Source: Owenia fusiformis (lineage: Eukaryota > Annelida > Polychaeta > Sabellida > Oweniidae). From it: a stretch of 64,000 nt of DNA. Shown piece by piece: positions 34,842 to 64,000 of the stretch. The translations under genes and the position numbers were made by a program. The stretch's first letter is position 1. Each line of letters begins with the position of its first letter. The stretch lies in contig CAIIXF020000012.1 of assembly GCA_903813345.2 (NCBI GenBank), positions 18,423,520 to 18,487,519 on the forward strand, written 5' to 3'. The notes below the pieces were generated by a model. That model did no database searches. It saw nothing but the letters and a program-made list of their open reading frames with translations, and was not told the origin of the DNA.

Positions 34842-37190
34842 ATGAGTTCACCTGCAACTGAATTGGTAGCTGTTGTGACAGGGGGCAATGGATTCCTCGG
34901 CCAGCACATCATCCAAGCATTGATGAAGCATTGTGCAGAAATAAGAGAGATAAAAGTGTTCGACAAAATGATATACAAAGATAAACTGGGTAAGGGTAGT
35001 GGCGAAAAATTGAGTTGGGAATTAAGGAGAATTCTCCAATACAATATCTGCAAAACAGACCAACTTTGCTTTTGATATTTTTACACTCAAACTAAATTGA
35101 TTTATTTTCTTTGATCGCAACACAAAGTCACCTTGGTGAACAAAACCAATAATTGCGATATTATATTCCAGAGCCTTTCAAACAAAGAATGATGAACAGC
35201 TGCATCACTAAATCTCACCAATGCGTGTCACGGGGTGATCCTCGTATACTCTCAGTCGTAGGAGACATCACAGATTACGAGTCAGTGAGCGAGGCATGTC
35301 GCGGGGCAGATGTTGTCTTCCATGTACTATCATTGGTTGATGCCTCACTTATTCCCGATAGAGATGCTTTGGAGAGGATTAACGTTGATGGTAAGTACTT
35401 GGAATACTGGAAAACTGTTGTGAAATATAGACTGATCGTAAGTTGCCAAGGTCAGGGCCATTGCTCATTTTGTCTCGAGAGAGTTCGCTCAGATACATGT
35501 AATGATCGCAACATGGTGGGCCCGGGGATTGTGGCTCTGATGCTCTGCTGATCTATTACCATGATGGTCATGGTGACACGTTGGCATTACATTACTCCGA
35601 TAAACTCCATACTCATCGATCACCCTCAACAAATTTGACTTGATCTTAATATATATATACAGTCTGACAGTTTCTCGTCCTATGCATTGTGTTAAATAAT
35701 TGTCTTTTAACAATAAGACTAAATACGATTGTCAAAAATGACACAACACAGGTATGTTACGTCCGAAGATCATAAACTCACTGTGTAGATCAATGTACCT
35801 TTTGATGAAACAAAACCAATCTAGTTTTCTCATATATGAACATTTGACCTCTTAATCTGATTGTATTTCAGGTACACTTAATGTTGTAAACGCCTGTTTG
35901 GAGCACAATGTCCGACAATTGATATATACGTCAACTGTAGATGTTGTTATTGGATACGAAGACATCATTAATGGCACTGAGACGAACACGCGATATCCAG
36001 ATGAATTCCTATATGATTCGTATGCAGAAACGAAAGCACACGCTGAAAAGATAGTACTGGACGCCAATGGAAAAGGTACATGACATGTATACCATGCGAC
36101 GGTACATTTCAGATTGTGTAACGTACTTGTACTCCACTCGATTACTCTGTTAGATCGTTTAGGAAATCAGACAAAATGCCAGAAAAAGAAAAATTGGACC
36201 TTCGAGGTTCCGACATTTTGTTACCGAAACGATCAGCGTAATCGAGTGGAGCACCACTGAAACGGCAATTTATGGAATGATTAAAACTAGTTCTTTCTGA
36301 TATTATTAAAATCCGTGTCATACTGACCAGAAAAAAGTAGACCGTTGCTTTTCATTTTGCTTCCAGATAAATATGTTTATAATATATATTCCAAGAGGAA
36401 GGTACATGTCATTTATATGGCGACTTAATATGACCATTGTAGCATCTCCCTTATTTGATCATATAACCAATTAAACAATGACTGATTAGAATAGCTAGCT
36501 CTCGCTCCTATTGATGTCTTAAGTAAGCTAAATCACGAATTTTTAAAATATTTGAAAATCTGATTTTCAGGTAGATTGAACCAGTTGAAGACACTGTCGC
36601 TACGCCCGCCAGTCATATACGGTGAAGCTGACACACATTTCATAACCCAAATGTTGCATTCAGCTAAATCCTTTGGCGGAACACTTATACCATTTGGAGA
36701 TGGAAAGACGAAGTGGCAGCAGGCATACGTTGGAAACGTAGCATGGGCTCATATATGTGCGTATAGGGCGGTAAAGAATGAATATGAGAGAGAGTCTCAC
36801 TCTGGGATACTCGAATCATCGATGACGTCACCTGAAATCGTCTCAGGTGAAGCATATTTTATACCCGATGATACCCCTCTTAAGAACATGTTTACATTTG
36901 GGGAACAATTTTTTCACCATCATGGAATGATTATTTCGAGGTATCACATTCCGTGTTGGCTAGTGTATTTTCTTCTGGTTTTATTTAGAATGATTCTGAT
37001 AGTTGTAGGCTATATTATGCAGGTACATCAGAATACCCCGATATCCTTAGGGGCCGTTAGAAACGTTGGATATCAGAACACCTTCTTTAGTAGCACGAAG
37101 GCAAAGTTGAGACTCGGTTATACTCCGATATTTAGTTACGATGAATCGCTTCAATTATCTATGGTATTTTACAATAATTTAGAATTATAA
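34842..37190 (+). CDS. 3-beta-hydroxysteroid dehydrogenase-family protein
   Basis: Four coding exons: 34842-34989, 35172-35390, 35872-36075, 36571-37190. All introns are phase 1 and GT-AG. The product is 396 residues (vertebrate HSD3B about 370). The Rossmann motif TGGNGFLG is at residues 13-20, GDITD and ADVVFHVLSLVD follow, IYTSTVDV is near residue 140, and the catalytic YAETK is at 173-177. Then come RPPVIYGE, YVGNVAWAH and a hydrophobic membrane segment at about 319-341. Family members oxidise and isomerise 3-beta-hydroxysteroids with NAD at ER or mitochondrial membranes; the substrate here is unknown. The first coding exon is preceded by an acceptor at 34795, giving a 46-nt 5' UTR stretch before ATG 34842. 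An in-frame ATG at 34758 lies before that acceptor and was not used. Confidence 0.9.
36125..36259. mobile_element. Short MITE (~135 bp) in HSD intron 3
   Basis: Left 'ctccactcgattac' and 'gatcgttt' pair with right 'cgaaacgatcagcgtaatcg' and 'agtggagcaccactg'. Interior 'ttcgaggttccgacattttg' is shared with the 1-kb element at 49000-50024, of which this looks like a deletion derivative. Confidence 0.75.
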
Positions 37191-37330
37191 ATGCTATTTA
37201 GCAGGTGTTCTGCCATCTTTATTTACAAAATTTACGACGGTTATTCCAACAACAATCTGATAAAAGAAATCGAAGAATCTAGGAATACTAGACATAGTAG
37301 TCAATGACTCAATGTTGCACAACGTCATGT

Positions 37331-37655
37331 ATAAGGGGGGGGGGGGCATCAAACGTTCAATGTCTGAGAGGAAACTAAATAAATCTAGTTTTGAGTTTGA
37401 CCCCCTCCAAAACTAAATACCATGAAAGTTGATCGCGGACTTTTCACGTGTTTTCCTGGACTTGGACTTTCATGGACTTTGGACAACATATTTAGAATTC
37501 TTAAAACATGTGACAACAACAGTAGGCATAATATTCCAATACTACTAGTGTTGAAAATGAGATAGCTAAATCAAATGGCTTTGACCCCCCCCCCCCATCT
37601 AACTAGATTTATTTAGTTTCTTTTCAGACATTGAACTTTTGATTCCTCCCTTAAG
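37331..37655. mobile_element. Inverted-repeat element with poly-G/poly-C tracts
   Basis: A run of G near 37335 followed by 'gttcaatgtctgagaggaaa' and 'ctaaataaatctagtt' is matched inverted by a run of C near 37590, 'aactagatttatttagtttc' and 'tcagacattgaacttt'. It is non-coding. Confidence 0.7.
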
Positions 37656-37770
37656 CACCAAGACCCTAGCATGTCGTCGAAAGAAGAACGGTTACATAGT
37701 ACTATACAGTATATATACATGTACACATTACCTTATTTAAACTTATTTCTTTCTGGGGCAAACTGTAATT

Positions 37771-38110
37771 TTTGGCTCACACCGTGAGCCTATGGGATCG
37801 ACCAGGCGTCCGTCCGTCCGTTGGTCCGTCCGTCCGTCAACATTGGCCGCACAAATTAAAACTGCTATTCGGATTGAGTTATATCCACATTCATTTTATG
37901 CATATCCATAATGACTATTTGACCTATCATCGCCATTTCCCAAGTTCGCCCGGTTTCCGAGAAATTGCTGATTTTGACGTCAAAAAGTCAACTTTTCTTT
38001 AAATACTCGACACTTTGTTGAAGTAGATCTTTCAAATAACTTGTAGTAGTTGCTGTATATGCAACTTATGTCCTCTGATGATTTCAAAGCTCTTGGAATT
38101 ACAGTTTTTG
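37771..38110 (+). repeat. Dispersed repeat with 'gtccgtccgtccg' head
   Basis: The small hairpin 'ggctcacaccgtgagcc' is followed by CGTCCGTCCGT runs, then 'aaactgctattcggattgag'. Related (CGGA/CCGT)n-bearing repeats occur at 39180-39255 and 40630-40730, both ending 'cttcgttc..tgggat'. I recall this type as common in marine invertebrate genomes; the class is unknown. Confidence 0.6.
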
Positions 38111-39039
38111 GTGTTTACTCACAAAATGTAGGACTTTGTTATTTCAGGGAACTTTCTCATGTATATCGTCAATGGCAGGTCAGCATCAAATTTTTACTGT
38201 TTTGAGATATTTGACGTCAACAACCAGTAAAAATAAGTTATTTTTCAACTTGCCTAAATTTTTCAAATGGATTATTTGGATGTTAATTTTGGTCACTTTA
38301 ATCACAAAAGACCTACTGAGCTCTGAATAAGTAAAATGTTCAAGGTTAAAGGTCCTCAAACTAGGTCACAAACTGTGCTATCTAAGTTTCTCAAAGTTCG
38401 AGACTACAAATCAAAATCAATAATTTTGTTTGAAAATCGGGATATACATTCATCTGAAGGTTCTACACTGTATGAGCACAGGACCGTGGGTCCTTTTTTA
38501 TTTACTATTCAGAGGCTATTTTAGAACTCAGTGCTCAGCTTCAGATAATGGTAGGAAATACATAATACTGGATAACAGTAGTAATGTCAAATGACCAAAT
38601 AATGTTACAGTTATAATTCTTTTGCTGATGTGGTACATATCTTGATGCATACAGTAATATGAACAGATGATGGAGTGTCAATATGATATGACCAGGATAA
38701 TCTCCAAATCCTCAAAATCTCATTATACATTATACATGGGTGCAGTGCAACCCAGATCAAGATGTACGTAATAGTATTGATGCAATCACTGGATGGTACT
38801 AGGGTTGTGGGTTCATGTACACACGTTGCATGTGCTATTTGGTTTCTAGCCTATGGACAGCACAAGGGGTGTGAAAGCAAAGGAAAGTGCAGAGTTTGAC
38901 ATTCAACGGATATGCCTGAAATGTTGTCATCTGTAGATGATGGTAATAGGTCCTAGTCTCTTATCACAAACAAACAATGAATGTCCTCATTTATACTGTT
39001 ATATATAAAATTTGAACCAAATCCGTCAACTAATATTTA

Positions 39040-40735
39040 AGTTAGCAAAGATTACATTTTTACGAAAAATCGTGGCCATTTTGAATTGGGCGGCCAAACT
39101 GAAAATTTCTTCTCGAGCAGAGGTCCTACACCCCATGTCATAGGCTTATAACATTTGAATCAAGTATATCAACTGGTATTTGGGTTATCGTCCGGACAAA
39201 CGGACGGACGAACGGACGACTTCTCTATATCCTTGCGAACTTCGTTCAGTGGGATAATCCAAAATATTATCACACTTTATGTTGCTGACTATGTTGATCT
39301 TATTTATTAGGGATAAACATACATTCCTAGAATCACCACAAGGTAGTAGAACAGAACCAACTGTGAGCAATTTACTTACATTATATTATGTTATATTTAT
39401 AAGATAAATTATATGTTGGATACATTAATCGAAGTCATGTTATGTTTGAACTCTAAATATTAAACAAAAACTAAATAATTTAAAGCTGTACATATGTGTT
39501 AATGAGGTGGAATGAAATTTGAATATGTATACGATATGTTCAATATATTTGAGTTGTTGTAAAGTTGAACTATAACAGCAACGCCAAATCGTAGCACATC
39601 CCATCGAAAAGCCATCGTTGCCATTTTTACTAAATCGTTCTACTACTTTTCAGTTAATATATACCAAAAATCGTTACACAAAAATCGTCACCATTTTCAA
39701 AATGGTCGCTCACTAGCCAAATTGTCATACGAAAGTGCAATATGCTTCAAAGTACGGAAATATAAAATTTCAACAAAACCGCAAGCCAAGTTTTCAGAAG
39801 ACAATGTGCCATGCTTATGAGTATTCACATACCAAATATGAACAAAATTACTCTATTATTTTTTGAGTAATAGTAACAAGGCACAGGGTGAACAATATCG
39901 TACCTAAATAAACAGCAGTGTGGACTTAATGACCCAGAAAGCAAGATGGCTTCCGAAAAGTTAATCAGTTCAAAAACTTCTTACCATGTATCATGTGTAA
40001 ACATTTGAATTCCTGGAATCGCGATGACAAGATTTATCTAAAAACTTCCAAGATGGCCGCCAGAATGCAAGATGGCTACCGAAAAGTTAATCAGCTCTAG
40101 AACTTCTTACCATGTAACATGTATGAAAAGGTAAATCCGTCGAGTGGTTTTCCTGGAATCGTGATGACAAGAAAGTGAGACTCCGCCCGCCCGCCGCCCG
40201 TCAAGCTGATGACAATATCGTACCTTTTTAGGTACGATGAAAACACAAAATAACACACGTAAAAATGGCGGCCATTTCATAATGGCAGCTTTCTAGCCAA
40301 AGAGTCATAAAACAGTATGCCATGATTATAAGAATTCACATTTAAATATGAACAAAATCGCTTCACTAGTTTCGAGCAAAAATCGTATAATAGCATTTTT
40401 CAAGATAGCTGTCATGTGTATCTTAAATATCTACATTTCTAGATTTATTAATGTCCTCTATAAATTCTTCACATTGATAACATATTGCTAAATACAGGTT
40501 TATATATTTTACCTAAATTACTTAAAGTCGCCATTTTAAATGAGTGGCCATTTTGAAAATCGACTTTCGAGCAAAACGTCTACCCCTATAGGGCATGTGT
40601 GTATAAAATATGAGCAAAATCGGACCGATGGTATTTGGTTATTGCCCGGAGGGACATACGGGCGGACTGACAGACGGACGGAGGCGTTCCCTACACTGTA
40701 TATCCCTGCGATCTTCGTTCGATGGGATATACAAA
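39040..40735 (-). repeat. Cluster of diverged 'ggccattttgaa' repeats with (CGGA)n tails
   Basis: Units at 39040-39255 and 40510-40735 share 'ggccattttgaa', a hypothetical tail of CGGACGGAC words and 'cttcgttc..tgggat'. Units at about 39650-39860 and 40250-40400 are the reverse complement of the 1585-2250 family: 'atgaacaaaat' and 'gtattcacat' are shared. Between them, 39890-40235 is bounded by 'aatatcgtaccta' copies. Confidence 0.65.
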
Positions 40736-41021
40736 TATTTGTAATCTCTTCAAATGTGGAGAAAATAAAGATAATACAATACATTTACAATGCAATGTAA
40801 TACAATACAATACACTTCTATACAATACCACGTGTGTATCAAATTAAGCGTGACAGTTGAACGCACGTGGTAAGATACAACGCGAGAATGATGAAATTGA
40901 GCAAACTGATGTCATCGTTTCAGAAAGATCTGGTCTTGTTACCACATTCTGAGTTTGTGAAAATCCAATCAGGTTTGTGTAAGTTCAGGTAAATCTGATT
41001 ATACCATCATCATTATGAGAT

Positions 41022-62678
<21,657 letters not shown>

Positions 62679-63538
62679 CTGAAAAAAATGAAAATGACAA
62701 TAAAATTATATTAGATGGAATCGAACAACGCATTCAGGCATTCTGTTTTTATACTTGCTGCCAAAATACCCATTCTGTCCAAAATGAGCACGATTTTAAT
62801 TTTTTTTAATACAGAATATTACTGTTAAATGTCTGAGACACAAACAAAAGTAGAACCAACGATTTTGAAAATACTAGTACATTAAAGGCATCCGTTGAAC
62901 CTTCGAAAGCCGTCAGTGATTAGACAAAGAATCGAAAGATTTATGTAATATCCAAATTCTCATCTCATCTTTATTTCGATGAGATAGAAAATATTAACTT
63001 TCAAGCCCAGAGAACGGCGAGGGTGCACATTTTACGAAGAAATGAAGTCTGACTTCTAGATCATTGTTAACCAATTCACCGTACAGGTTCAATCACATTG
63101 AAACAACACCTTTTCATCTATTTCGACAATAAAATACATGGTCCTTTGACTGAATTTTGAATTTCAATGACGTAAATTATTTTTGAAATTTCATATGACA
63201 GTCAGTTCTAATTATTTTGGGACGCTACGCATTGGGCAATCGGAGACTTTATGTAAACACTTCATGTAAATTGAAATTCCCTGCATAATTATCGACACAT
63301 GTTTAAAATTCATGAAAACAAGGTTGAACATGAAACATCGACCTAGTTACTGTCTATTTATAATGGAATCACTAAGGGAAATATCATTAATGACTTAAAT
63401 CGTCAACAGATATGTTGTATTCCAAGAAACTTATCAAATGTTCAATTTTGTTTTATAATTATAAAGATTGTCACCGGCTGTAGAGAACAACGTTTACAAA
63501 ATTATTTAAAACGGAGATATTTTCTTACGTAACATTCG

Positions 63539-63649
63539 TTGGCATGTGTCAGGGAGTAAATAAGAAGAATGTTCTTTTGATATTATATCTTGTTCCCAAA
63601 GGATTTTTTCAGGAGCGGTATACCTTAACGTACTTTTATCATCCCGAAC
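63539..63649 (-). CDS. Candidate upstream exon of the RGM-like gene (weak)
   Basis: On the minus strand a frame open for about 36 codons (TLRYTAPEKILWEQDIISKE, then LLPDTCQRM) ends at a GTAAGA donor at 63538, leaving one base. That is the phase required by the exon at 62678, giving CQRM-L-QWLYLEGD. An in-frame stop lies at 63650-63652 and no convincing acceptor is seen, so the start is undefined. It may be chance. Confidence 0.3.
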
Positions 63650-64000
63650 TCAAACATTTCGAATACTTATTTCGCGAATGTTTTGTTGAGAATTGATTCG
63701 AGATGTACTAAAAATTAAAACGTTAAAATGTGTATTATCATCTTAATAACCATATAAGTTTATCAAAATGGAACAAACTCTTAATCTTAGAAATGAAAAC
63801 TGTGCCCTGTAGCAGAGCGTATTGAAGAACTAATTTTTAGAATTTGTGAAGTTCAGAATTTAGTTGTAAATATCATTAGTTACTTGACTTAACTGACAAA
63901 ATGGTGGAGTAAATCCTGAAAATGTCAAAGATATGAAGAAAATAGTGGTAGGGGTTCCAGTTTTTTACCACCCTACCAAAAGATGGCTTTTAAAACGAAA

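Overview
The window looks like AT-rich nuclear DNA from an invertebrate metazoan. Genes are split into small exons by GT-AG introns of up to about 13 kb, and the introns and intergenic DNA are packed with inverted-repeat DNA transposons, foldback elements and minisatellites. The gene content (a PIPOX-type flavoprotein oxidase, LYRM9, a 3-beta-HSD-like enzyme, an RGM-like extracellular protein) would suit a marine deuterostome or another slow-evolving bilaterian. The species cannot be fixed from the sequence alone.

Layout. (1) 1-876, + strand: the 3' part of a rhodopsin-type GPCR (TM5-TM7) whose tail carries four 26-residue repeats. (2) 6744-28267, +: the C-terminal half of a peroxisomal sarcosine/pipecolate oxidase-like gene (PIPOX). 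Its first intron here (12.9 kb) holds foldback elements, a mariner relic, a Tigger-like MITE and several tandem arrays. It has three tandem alternative versions of one exon. (3) 30811-32975, -: a complete three-exon LYRM9 gene, convergent with PIPOX. (4) 34842-37190, +: a four-exon 3-beta-HSD-family gene. (5) 41022-62678, -: a large gene of at least 16 exons joined by compatible splice phases. It encodes an N-terminal beta-rich module, a half EGF, four near-identical calcium-binding EGF exons, a Thr-rich mucin-like stalk, Cys-containing helical segments, an RGM-like FGDPH domain and a C-terminal GPI-anchor-like signal. It is convergent with the HSD gene, and its 5' end probably lies beyond the window.

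The most unusual feature is that tandem arrays sit on gene-structure boundaries. In PIPOX a 53-bp unit repeated 45 times contains the 3' splice site and first ~30 nt of the exon it abuts. A 42-bp unit contains the 3' splice site and first 13 nt of the second alternative exon. A 30-bp unit spans the stop codon. In the RGM-like gene a ~55-bp unit carries the 5' splice site of the mucin exon. Both acceptor arrays have unit lengths that place a TAG in frame after any decoy acceptor.

The genes do not form an obvious pathway. PIPOX and LYRM9 are on the same human chromosome band from memory, which may be residual linkage. Most of the remaining DNA is mobile-element sequence, including two recognisable mariner copies and several MITE families with multiple copies in the window.
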